Assembly (NCBI GenBank): GCA_021399435.1
Contig: JAJTUP010000004.1
Span: forward strand, 558,001-622,000
Direction: 5' to 3'
DNA from: Diaporthe sp. PMI_573
Taxonomy: Eukaryota; Ascomycota; Sordariomycetes; Diaporthales; Diaporthaceae
DNA: 64,000 bases
In this document: one piece after another, positions 11,573 to 21,330 of the stretch
Layout: the number at the start of each line of letters is the position of its first letter
Numbering within the stretch: the stretch's first letter is position 1
Notes under the pieces: model-generated
Told to the model about the DNA's origin: nothing
Databases searched by the model: none
What the model saw: the letters and a program-made list of their open reading frames with translations, nothing else
Translations under genes and position numbers: made by a program

Positions 11573-13403
11573 TCACCCACCTAATGTATCACTCCTTTTG
11601 CAACACGAGGACCTGGATATTTCAGCAGGGCTCCTGGATATGCGTGATGATGATGGTCAGGCACTTGACTGTGATGTCGTCTTGCAGTCTGTGGAGGAGT
11701 TACGAGAGAGGGATCGGGAAACTTGTGCACCCTCCAAAAAGACTCCCCTCAATCCAACAGAGTTAAGGCACCTCGATTTGATAGAGTCGATCTTCTCTGT
11801 TGATAATCCGGAAGTCCTACACGTGAGTATAATTAAGTGCCAGATGTATCGGAAACTTGAACGCGGCTAAAACTTTCTCAGAAATTGCGACCACTTTTAT
11901 AGCTTCATTGCTGTGGGAGTTTGTTCTAGGTTTTGGTCGAGATATTAAGGCCCTGCCTGTGTAAAGAGACAGACACCGATACAATATAAAGAATCACTGT
12001 TCAAATCTTCATCAAAATCTCACTCATAGGAAGAAATGACGCGAGAGGCCTCGTCTTTAATCGATTGGGAAACAGGTAACGTTGTGTTGGCCATCGTGAT
12101 CGACCCTCTGATGGCCGTGACGGTTGATCTGGTGGCTGATGAGGATGTAGGGCCAACGGTAATCCACCTGTCTCGTACCGTCACACCTGCGGACGATCGG
12201 GAGCGGCTCATGACGTAGTCAAGTCTTTAATGCGGTGGAAATTGATCGAAGTCGTGAGCGGCGTGCCCTCTCGTGAGGCAATCAACGAGTATTGGGCCAC
12301 CTCTGGAGATCGGCCTTTACAATTATTTTATCATGACTGTAGATTGGAACATGTATCAGATCTGCCCCAGAGTTGATGGACATTGGTTTGCCAAAACACT
12401 TTCTTGACGTGCAACAAGGCGTCCTTGGGTGCTTACGCTTTCCCCTTCCTCTCGTATACCAAATCAAGGGCGAGAGGAACGTCAATGTTGGTATTCAGGA
12501 GAATTGCATGGGGGAGCATTTGGGATTTGCATGAGTTCAATTGATGCTGCTATGTGTAGAGAAGATTCGTAGATAGGTGGCTGCTGGGAGCGACGAGAAA
12601 CAGGCCTCACTTGGGGGCGTCGACGTGTCAACTCGTCCGCGTTCCTCTATTCTTGCGTATATTTTGCAATGTACAGATGATGGGAAGGTGAGTAAAGCTT
12701 GAAATGGATCGAAAACTCGACGAACAGCCGCGTACCTCCGTGATGGACAGCGCATGCGACAGCTAGAGCGATGCCCAGGAAACGCAAGCGTCCATGTCTC
12801 ACCACCACTGGAGCCGCGGCTGGTGGGCTAACGGCTCGGACACCTCAGCGACCCTATCACCCAGGCAGCAGCCAAGGGGCCAGCCTGTACCGACACTAAA
12901 AAGGAAAGCGGTCGAAATTCGGACGCCCTGCTGGCAGAATCCTTCACCTCCAACTATATAAACCCTCCCATTCTCCCACCCTTTCCACCCCTTTCCCTCC
13001 TCCTGATTCATATTTAATTGTCTGAACTGCGATGGATCAAGAATCATGGCAGTTAGGTTGGAAGCCTGCATAGCACATTGTGGCGCTGACCAGTCTGGTT
13101 TGTCCTTCGGGGCCCACCTGGGCGGAAATTTTGATAATAAAATCGGTCAGTCTGGTTGCCTCTCCTCTCCTCTCCCTTTTCATCTTGCTCTCCCGCTTGC
13201 GGGTGACATCATGAAGAAGCCTTCCCTCTCTCAGCGTCATCAGAACCAAGCAACCAATTTCATCAACCCATTCATAATAATGACTGCTGCAACAATTTTG
13301 AAGTATTTAGCGTAATCAGGCTTCGGCCATACTGTGATTTTTTCATCAACTGTTTATTAGTCTATCTACCATCTGCTCAGCCTTCTAACTGCTCTTCCCT
13401 AAG

Positions 13404-13495
13404 TGGTTTCGTTTTTAATCCGTGTACATATGCTTCTTAAGCAATATGTAGGCGGTCCCTTCATACAGTGGTAAACGTTTGAACACCCAGCGTTT
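13404..13495 (-). repeat. Right copy of 92-bp inverted repeat
   Basis: Inverted partner of 11481-11572. It is followed outward by a long T tract and then an A tract (13499-13540). Confidence 0.9.
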
Positions 13496-13508
13496 TTTCT
13501 TTCTTTCT

Positions 13509-13539
<31 letters not shown>

Positions 13540-13558
13540 CACAATGGCGATAACAGTA

Positions 13559-13900
13559 AGTTCAGAATACGATTATGGCACGATTGCTACAGAACCACCC
13601 ATTTACAATGTCGAATCTGTCTAAAGAACTTCGCCTCGATGCCGATGGCAAGGGCAACCATGACCATGAGGAGACGGTGATGTATGTGCGTGCCCATGCC
13701 GGCTTATCGCGCGACCTCTTGAATTCAGTGCGGGACAAGCCCCGGCGATCAGTTCGGGACCATCTTGACGGACCATACGACGGCTTGGTAGACAACCTGC
13801 TACGGATCTTTGAGGAGATCATCTTCGTTGTTGGGGGCAGCGGCATCGCAGGCTGGCCGGTGGTTTGGGGAAACATGAGCAGATGACCGAGGAGGCAAGC
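13559..13900 (+). pseudogene. Decayed ferric-reductase (FRE) fragment
   Basis: In one frame from about 13590 the translation reads like the FAD/NAD-binding half of a ferric-chelate reductase. It shows NHPFTMSNL (FAD-binding HPFT), then MYVRAHAGLSRDLL (like IRARSGLTRxL), then LDGPYDGLVDNL, then IIFVVGGSGIAG (NAD-binding GGSG). A stop follows at 13884-13886, where a normal protein would continue for another 150-200 residues. No heme-binding membrane domain is found upstream; that side is the T/A homopolymer and the right inverted repeat. The fragment is therefore truncated at both ends. The first ATG (13575) is upstream of the HPFT motif, but no full-length gene can be built. Confidence 0.55.
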
Positions 13901-14441
13901 GTCTTCGCGGCCATGGGAAAGTTGGCTGAGGTGAAGAATCAGCCACCATATCTGCCTCATCTATTGCCTTCCTTGACCAGCAGGCGGAGAGTTGCAACCT
14001 TTGGTGAGTGACCTCCAGATTGCCTAGATTTCCACCGTACCGGCATCTGTGATCGTTCTCCAGGGCATCAGTAATCAGGAGGACTTTTCACCATTTTAAA
14101 ATATCTCCGTATGACGACAAGTTAGTTGACCTACCTACCTAAATAGTAATTGAGCCATCCCGTCACTGCGTGACTGCGGGCTCCTCTTCCCAGTAGGCAT
14201 GAGCAAGTTTCGCCCATGCGCCCTCCACAACATGCAGGTCCCGGGGGGTCACACGAAGACCCTGCTGAGCAAGTTTCGATTATTCACTCCACCAACGGAT
14301 TGCATCAGCTGAGGGCAGCCGCCAAAAAAAAAAAAGCGGCTCTCGGCATGCTCCAATAAAAAGACCAAGTGTGCCAACAACTGAAAATCCAAAAGTTCAG
14401 ATGACCTGGTATCCTCGCCTTCGTCCCTCATCCATCCGAAC
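13901..14441. other. Intergenic
   Basis: Lies between the ferric-reductase remnant and the membrane-protein gene. Contains a poly-A run at 14323-14334. Nothing recognised. Confidence 0.5.
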
Positions 14442-15246
14442 ATGGGAGCCAAGATCGATGCACTAAGCCATGCCTTTGATTTCTGCATTTCAATAACGGC
14501 GTTTGGTATCTTTTTGACTGCTTTCGTTGGAAACTGTCGACAGAAATTATGGTATAAAGGAGGCATCGAAGGCTGGAATTCTAGCCCAACCGAGCGAATC
14601 CACTGCGACCTACCTGGACACTGCCATGAGTTGCCCGAGCCGCTTGTCTGGTCTCAACAGTAAGTACATCCTCGTAGATCTCCTCAGCCTGTGGATTTCA
14701 TGGCTGATAGTTGCGGTCTTGTTTCTTTATTGTAGACTCACCGAAGCTACGCTCGCGGTTGCCCTACTTTCTCTGAGTTTATTCGTGACTCGCATCGTTC
14801 TGGGAGTTTCTCGGCAGATGTCTCGAACCATCTCAATCATATACGACAGCCTTCTTGCCTTTTTCTGGTTCCGCCTCCTCTTGTCCCAGGCATCAGGCGA
14901 TTTCTCGGACCCGCGACACTCGAGCCCTCGGCCATGGTATCTGACGCGGAAATGTCCAGCAGATACAGCCGCAGCGTGCTATGTTGCTCAGGCTAGCTTT
15001 GCCGTATCGGTCCTCGCGGCTCTTTTCTATGGCGGACGATTTGTAGCTGCGGGAATAGAAGAGGCAGTGGTGTGGATCAAGGCTCAAGAGTGTGGATATC
15101 AACGCGTTCCCATGAATTCAGACTTTGTGGACGAGAATGACCTTTGCCCTGAATGCGCTGCGGCGAGCGAAAAGGAACGGTATCAATATCTTTATGGAGA
15201 GGCTTTAAGTCCTGTGCTTGCCTTCTTCCCAGAAGATGTGAGGTAG
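14442..15246 (+). CDS. Multi-pass membrane protein, unknown function
   Basis: Two exons, 14442..14659 and 14736..15246, joined by a 76-nt intron (GTAAGT ... TTGTAG). The join moves the frame so that both open stretches become one 242-residue protein. Four hydrophobic segments are visible: residues about 13-33 (FDFCISITAFGIFLTAFVG), about 73-96 after LTEAT, about 106-125 (SIIYDSLLAFFWFRLLL) and about 152-175 (YVAQASFAVSVLAALFYGG). The tail is hydrophilic with a CPEC pair. The four-helix layout is like fungal MARVEL-type proteins, but no conserved motif allows a firm call. Without the intron, exon 1 would end at a stop and the second frame would lack its first helix, which supports the splice. 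Confidence 0.7.
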
Positions 15247-16010
15247 AGTCATACAATTCACAGTCACTGTGCATGGGAAGCAGGTTCACATGGTCAGATA
15301 CAGTTGTGGTGAGGTTCGGGATATGGAGAGCCTGGGCCAGCTGTGTATTCACTCAGGAGGCTAGACTAATCAGTGGTATATTTAACCGATGGCTCAGATG
15401 AGAAGCGAGTCTTTCTCAAGTACAAGAAACATTAAAGATGATAAGCAAGAAGATTGAATGAGACCAGGGTCGTTTGCTAGTTGAATAATTCCATTGATCC
15501 ACGCTCAGGTCCTTACCATGATTTAGCTTCTACTTCAAGCTCAAACTCGGCCGACGGCCCAGAAGCCGAGAGCTGATCCTGTACCAACCAGCTCCAGACT
15601 CATTCTCCAATATGGCGTCGAATCGCTGGGCTCAAAGTCTCTCTACATCAGGTATCCAAAGCGCAATTGAATTAGTTCACGAAGCAGAGACAGTCTCCTC
15701 CACAATCCAGACCGATTTTCTATTCCAAGTTCTTCTAGTTTAGGGAACGAGATCGCTGATGTAGATGGACGCCCCATTTAAAAGGCATCAGTTGGTTGTA
15801 GCTCAAGAGCTTCTTCATTCAACAGCAGCCAGAGTTAAACCACACAATTTTTACTGTCGGCACGCCCAGCAGGTGATTTTCTTATCAGAGAGGGAAGAAA
15901 ACAAAGCTTCCTTGTTTTTTAACGTGTATTTAAGCTATCTTTATTGTTTGCTCTTGTATATAGTGACCACCGATCTCAAAGATCCGACCGCAATAAAAGG
16001 AGGTGAATGT
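15247..16010. other. Intergenic, convergent 3' ends
   Basis: Between the membrane-protein gene (+) and tannase A (-). Short frames only; AT-rich around 15880-15990. Nothing recognised. Confidence 0.5.
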
Positions 16011-17679
16011 CTACACACAGGTCCAGCATTGAGCCTCGGCCGCCGTACCGCAGTCCTCGTCAAAAATGGCCTTTTGTGGGTAAGGGCACAAGATGCGATT
16101 TTGTACGGCCCCGGCGAGATCTGTGATCTCCACCGGTGAGCTTTCCGGTGCGGTCCCGTTCTCGACCCACGCTCTCAGCTGATCAAACAAGCTCGTCGGT
16201 TCTCCGCTTCGTCCTCCGGTACAATGACTCATCCCGGGCACCTCAAAGTGGCGGTAGAAGTCATCGACATTCGGCGTGCGGGCCGAGACTTCATTGTAGT
16301 ACTTGACCGTGGTTTTCGGTGGGATCGTCACATCATTCTGTACACACAAAAGTCAGCAGGTGAGCTCTCGCAAAACGAAAGTCCAAGAAGACCGCAATTT
16401 GACGGACACTTACAACGCCATGAAATGTGACAAGCTTTCCACCGGCGTCACGGAAAGCAGACAGATCCGCATCCCCAGTGCCGATAATGGAATCGTATCT
16501 TTGGCGGCCCTGGTGGGCTAGCATGTCGAACTCAACCTGGCTCAAATTGGTCAAGTCGAAGTCCGCGTCCCTCGCAATGAACAAGGTGAACCATTGCGCA
16601 GCGACAGCGAAAGGCACACCCACGCAGGATTGACCCGTACAATCAGTCCCCGCGACGCCAACAGTCAAGTCAGTACCTGGATTCAGACCAAACCACGTCT
16701 GAACGCCTTGCGCATTCCGCATTCCCTGCCAAGTCGCGTTGACAACAGCAGCCGCCGCAGAGGTGACAACACGTGCCTCAGAACAGTTGGTGGCACTTCC
16801 CACTAGGTCAAAGGGGCGAAAGCTAGCCAGGCAGTCGTCAACATCGATGATAATGCCGTCGACTACGCCATCTAGGCCATCGCAAGCCGAGACCGCAGCT
16901 TCCGTGATAACCTGCAGCTCGCACGCTTGGGGATATTCGCCTAGCATATTCATGAATTGCTGCGGCCACAGGAAGCTGGGAAAGATATCATTCCAGTAAA
17001 TTGCAGGAGCTCCTGCTGCGATGCCGTCGAAAGAACTGGGATAGCGCTGAGCAAGCATCAGTCCCTGTCGGCCGCCTTGGGAACAACCATTGAAGTAGGA
17101 ATAGTCAGGTGCACGCCCATAGTAAGACTTGATCAGAGACTTTGCTAGAATGCCCTGTAATACAAGTTAGAAATGGATGCAGCTTACAATTCTTGGTTCG
17201 CCTTTGTTGAAACTCACCTCATCTTCCAATGAGACCGATGCAAGATTTTGCAGAGCATAGAGGTTCACGTTTCCAGGGCTCAGTAGTGCCCACGGGGTGG
17301 CATCTAGGGCAGTTCCCAAGCCCGCATCGGTCGTTACCGTTGCATAGCCGTCAGATATAGCTCCGGCCATAGCAGTGTAGAAGGCATCCCAGCGCCCGGC
17401 GACCATTCCGCCGCCTCCAACGGCCTGAAGACGTCCGTTCCACCCGTCCGAGGGAAGCCAGGCTTCGACAATAATGTGATCATTCTGACCTGGATGGGTG
17501 TAAGTTACTGTGACGTTACAGAAACTTGCGTTGTTCACCTCTACTGCCGGCTGAGTGAACCGAACTGACGAGGGAACGGAGGCACTATAGTTGGTAACAA
17601 GGCTCGCTCCCAGAGACAAAACCTCGGCACCAAACCAGGTGATGTTCGCGAAGGTCGCAGGTACACAAGCAAATGCCAT
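16011..17679 (-). CDS. Tannase/feruloyl esterase family hydrolase (tannase A)
   Basis: Exons on the minus strand: 17679..17218, 17154..16414 and 16337..16011, all phase 0; 509 residues. The family cleaves gallate or hydroxycinnamate esters of plant polymers. The CS-D-HC arrangement is present: nucleophile in NGCSQGG (Ser179), acid in FHGVNDVTIPP, and base in MSHCTGG, where the Cys residues beside Ser and His form the conserved disulfide. A calcium-loop-like CDGLDGVVDGI is also seen. Many N-x-T/S sites suggest a secreted glycoprotein. The chosen ATG (17679) gives MAFACVPATF, which begins at the usual mature end and leaves no proper signal peptide. A longer frame to 17886 adds a hydrophobic CHIFLLTIMAF stretch that could serve as one but has a poor N-terminal extension. 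The start is therefore uncertain. Confidence 0.9.
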
Positions 17680-19368
17680 AATGGTCAATAGAAAGATGTG
17701 ACAATACACGCAGGCACGCAGTGGATCACTCGGCGTAAGACAAGAGAAGAATATATAGCCATGATCCCCACCTATGCCCACGCTTGAAGATGTCGCTCGG
17801 ATCAAATGTTCCCACTGTCTTTTGCTCGCATTCCGTTTGTGGCTTGTTCTCAGATGAGAAGGATCATTGATGACTGTGGCCTGCATAACTAATTTTCCTT
17901 GAGGTACACATGAGTGAGCAAATAAGGCCTAAAAGGGCCCCGATGCTCGGGTTTTAGTGCGAAATACCTCCGGTGGGACAAGTACGACAGTGATCGAGGT
18001 GAAGCCAAGACGCGACTTCTTTAACGAGGTGCAGGATGCTTGGCACTAACGAGGGAAGTTGAGCAAGTTAATTAATCAGCTGGAGTAAGCTCACCCAACG
18101 TCCGTAGTCAACCAAATCAACTCTCCCTATTTGGCGGTTCAGTGTGTGGTTTTCTAAGCAAGGCATTGAGGACGAAGCTGAAGGGACATTTGCTGTTTTT
18201 AATATCAGCTATGCCCATTTTTTCTTGAGAATTGATGGGGAGGGGGGAAGGGGCAGGGACGTTGATATTCAACCATGACACGGCCGATTGGCGTTGGACA
18301 TCAGACGATATGTCTCGACCTTCAATCTGAGCAACAGAAAGTGAAAAACAATGCACCTACATTATAATTCATAGTACGGATCATTTATTTGGACCGACAA
18401 GTCATGCTCGATTGTCCTCCAAAGTTTATCTTGATCTGCGCACTTCTACACTGAGTTTTAAGCCTCAACACAACCCCTTGAGCAAGATACATGACGGACC
18501 TGGTGCCAAAAGAATCCATGCTCCTCGAGGCATACACATACTCGATTGCTAGCTACGGCCTCACAGACCACTCGTCATGGTCACACTATGCTACATACTC
18601 TTCTCGAGACCCAACACAATGAACCGCCCGACATACGCTCCAAGTTGCTAGATACGGGGTGCCCCATGCCGCGTCGCGCGGCAGTGCTCTCTGCACCCGA
18701 TAGGTATTAGTTATCGACATGTCCCTCCACGCCTGGCCGACGAAGCCCACGAAACTATGTGGCGATGCGGAGATGAGATGATCTCAGCGAGCTTGTGTAT
18801 GTATACGCGGAAGTACGTGTTGTAAAAGCTAGTGTGCACATCAAGGCATTACAAGTACAAGGAAGTCTTAAAGGTCTCTCCTCTGTGACCGTTTACGCAA
18901 ATAAGTACACTGCCGTCAGTGTCAACCACATGCGCCGCATAACAATAAAAAATGGTACGAACATTCCGTTATTATGCCCTAAATGATCGACATAACGCCA
19001 GCACCAATAGCCACAACAACACACAACACAGCCGTATGTTGTGACCAGAGTGTACCGTGTATATTTCACCCTTCTGTCATAATCTCAATCATTGTTACAA
19101 ATTGGGGGCGTGGTGCAACGGCTAGTGCATCTGATTCCAGTAATGGACTAATATCTAGAAGGCTGTCCGCCACAGTTCCTAAATCCTAATTAAGTTTTAT
19201 ACTTAAACCTCTTAGGGGAGTCGGAAAGGAGAATAACACGCGCCATTTTCCCCCGCCATTGAAGTCACACCTGAGGCAGTTATGATAAAATAAAGGACCA
19301 GATTATCTCGACGGAAGTAGCGAAGTTGAATTGTTATAAATATAGCGACTTATTAATGAAATCTGCCA
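17680..19368. other. Long intergenic region
   Basis: 1.7 kb between tannase A (5' side) and the HET gene (3' side). It includes a tRNA-like stretch at 19103-19180, described separately. Otherwise only short frames; AT-rich from 18800 onward. Confidence 0.5.
19103..19180 (+). repeat. tRNA-Trp-like sequence (pseudo-tRNA or SINE head)
   Basis: GGGGGCG at 19104 is followed by a box-A-like TGGTGCAACGGCTAGTGCA and an anticodon-arm-like TCTGATTCCAG with CCA in the anticodon place. An intron-like insert and TCTAGAAGGCTG come next. The T-arm is degraded (AGTTCCTAAATCC in place of a clean GTTCGAATCC) and no 3' acceptor strand pairs with the 5' end. It is not a functional tRNA as it stands. A tRNA-derived SINE head or decayed gene is possible; coincidence cannot be excluded. 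Confidence 0.28.
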
Positions 19369-21330
19369 TCATACCAGGATAAGTTTATCCATCTGCTCTT
19401 CGTCTCTTCGGCAAATTTTGAAGGCTTCGCCGTCCATGATTCCATGTACATATGCGTCGCCGATCACTTCATATGAAGCGGCTGACCCATTTCCCAGATT
19501 GACTGACTCATTGTCTTGCCTTCCGACTCCGTTCTTCCTCAGAACAAATGGCACGGCTCCGCCAGCCAGAATAGCGACATGGTCACCTGGTTGACAGCGA
19601 TGCGGCGCAAGCCCTATGTAGCCTTTTTTCGTAACCATAAGCCTTCGACCGAGTGCACTTGTGGTGATGGGCTCACGTATAGTCGAAATGTTCTCGACGT
19701 TGAAGGCGGCCATGTGTGGGTAATCGTGGGGCTGTGGTTTCATTCCAGGTGGCCTTGCTTGATTGGTGCTGAAAAGCCGCAAGACTTCATCTCTCCAGAA
19801 TTGCAGCAAGAAGTTGTGTTTGCCATCCATACGCCTAAATTCGTCATCTTTAAACATCAGATCGGAACAGGTCGTACGAATCATAGCATCGCGAGCATTG
19901 CGATAGACTAAGTCTCTGAGCAGGAATTTCGTAGAGTGCAACCAGCCACCAAAAGAGTCAGGGTCGTAGAAGTCGCCGTGGAATCCATTAACAACGGTCT
20001 TCACCGCGTCGAAGATAAAGCCATTTGCAGTGACGCTGTCTGCTGAGTGGAAACTCCAAGATGGCTGCGTGTTATTGCAAGCTTTGAATAGTCCGGCTTG
20101 GGCAGTCACGCGCCTGTGCCAGGAAGCCAAATCACCTTGACCTGAATAGTAGCCCCAGTTGACCGCAAAGGAGGGTGCGCAAGTTCCTTCAGCAGGCAGC
20201 CCCAGATAGTTTAGGATCGTGAGTTTGTTGTGTTTCTCGATCCAGCGAAGTGTAAAATCCACAAATACACATCTAGCACATATCTTGTACTCTACTCGAA
20301 TGAGCTCCGGTTCAGTACACATTGCTCTGAGTGCAAAGATTTTGTCCCGTGGGTCTCCAGCATCTCGGCCGCTGAACCGTCCGAGTCCATCCAGAACTTG
20401 GGTCTTATCGACACCGCCCAGGCTTTGCAACCTAGAGAAAAATGACCAGACATCTGGCAGGCGTCCTCCACTTTCAAGCAGTTGTCCATGTTGTGGAAAG
20501 CTGCGATGGTCACAGCACCCAGCGACTCGATGTTCAAAAAAGTGCTGAACCGCAGAGGCACACACATTGCCCAGCAATCTCTTGTTCCCAATTTGAAAGA
20601 AGAGCCTTTGTGCGAGGCAGTACTCCTGGACAATCCACATCCTCGTCCACCAGGGAAAGCTGAAGAATGTTTCAAGTGCTTGGCTGAGTGGCTCCGAAGT
20701 GGCGTTCATACCATCCACTTCATGGTGCAGCGACTGTTCTGGGTCGAAATGCACATCTCGGTTGAATGCGGACGTTTCAAGATAGCTCATTGCCTGACCG
20801 AGGCCCTGAAAAGGTTCGCCGAGATAAGCCGTAACAGAGGACGCTTTAGTGTAGATGTCGCCCATAAGAATAACCTGGACAGCTCGCTCACTCAATGCAT
20901 CCTGGCTGTGCCCTTGGTTGATACAGATGGCATCGATCCACAGCTTCCGGGGGCCAGTACTGCCAGGATCAGGAACCAGGCTCCTCAGAGCTGCATTGAG
21001 ATTCTGTGTTATTCTGAACTCAGAGCCGTTGACAGTAACAGAGACCGGATCATTAGGAGACCCCCAGCAGTATGAAAGCGCCTCGTACGTTGGGCACGGG
21101 TCGGCGCTGAGGGATTCGACATGCAGCTCGCAGACTATGTTTTCTCTGGTTGAGTGTGGCAAAAGGTGCAGAATACGGATCTCTTTCCGATCGCTATCAA
21201 GCTCAAGAGTCGGGAAGCGAGCCCAGTCGTCGACAAATTGCAGTGGCTGCCCGGTTGTTGAGGTCGCGGAGCTTGAGTCATCGTGATGGATGCAGGTGTT
21301 GGTGTCAGGAACGGGTTTGCTTGTCGCCAT
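19369..21330 (-). CDS. HET-domain protein (heterokaryon-incompatibility type)
   Basis: Uninterrupted frame of 653 residues. The HET domain spans about residues 50-240 and shows its three conserved blocks: TYEALSYCWG (81-90), RKLWIDAICINQ (128-139) and PWWTRMWIVQE (227-236). HET proteins act in fungal self/non-self recognition and allorecognition cell death; the domain is distantly TIR-like. The rest has no NACHT, WD40 or ankyrin part and ends in a region with GDHVAILAGGAVPFVLR, a C-terminal motif common to stand-alone HET proteins. No signal peptide; cytosolic. The gene is intact, single-exon and borders a gene-poor AT-rich tract, as HET genes often do. Its specific partner cannot be told from sequence. 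Confidence 0.95.
   Translation of the reverse strand: MATSKPVPDTNTCIHHDDSSSATSTTGQPLQFVDDWARFPTLELDSDRKEIRILHLLPHSTRENIVCELHVESLSADPCPTYEALSYCWGSPNDPVSVTVNGSEFRITQNLNAALRSLVPDPGSTGPRKLWIDAICINQGHSQDALSERAVQVILMGDIYTKASSVTAYLGEPFQGLGQAMSYLETSAFNRDVHFDPEQSLHHEVDGMNATSEPLSQALETFFSFPWWTRMWIVQEYCLAQRLFFQIGNKRLLGNVCASAVQHFFEHRVAGCCDHRSFPQHGQLLESGGRLPDVWSFFSRLQSLGGVDKTQVLDGLGRFSGRDAGDPRDKIFALRAMCTEPELIRVEYKICARCVFVDFTLRWIEKHNKLTILNYLGLPAEGTCAPSFAVNWGYYSGQGDLASWHRRVTAQAGLFKACNNTQPSWSFHSADSVTANGFIFDAVKTVVNGFHGDFYDPDSFGGWLHSTKFLLRDLVYRNARDAMIRTTCSDLMFKDDEFRRMDGKHNFLLQFWRDEVLRLFSTNQARPPGMKPQPHDYPHMAAFNVENISTIREPITTSALGRRLMVTKKGYIGLAPHRCQPGDHVAILAGGAVPFVLRKNGVGRQDNESVNLGNGSAASYEVIGDAYVHGIMDGEAFKICRRDEEQMDKLILV

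Larger units (their letters stand above)
11481..13495. mobile_element. Candidate non-autonomous element bounded by a 92-bp inverted repeat
   Basis: The sequence at 11481-11572 is repeated in reverse complement at 13404-13495 over its full 92 bp, with seven differences, all transitions. Homology stops abruptly at the inner edge, as expected for terminal inverted repeats. The 1.83-kb interior has only short open frames (11598-11870, 12036-12218, 13046-13315), none with a transposase motif. A TATATAAA box sits at 12955-12962. I see no clear target-site duplication; both outer edges meet T-rich runs (11472-11480; 13492-13528). It may be a degenerate transposon, or two oppositely oriented copies of one small repeat. 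The repeat is sequence fact; the element call is inference. Confidence 0.55.

Noticed and set aside
13046..13315. 89-residue frame within the inverted-repeat element, downstream of a TATA-like box
   Set aside because: Tempting because of the promoter-like TATATAAA, but the translation has no domain and lies in a decayed interval.
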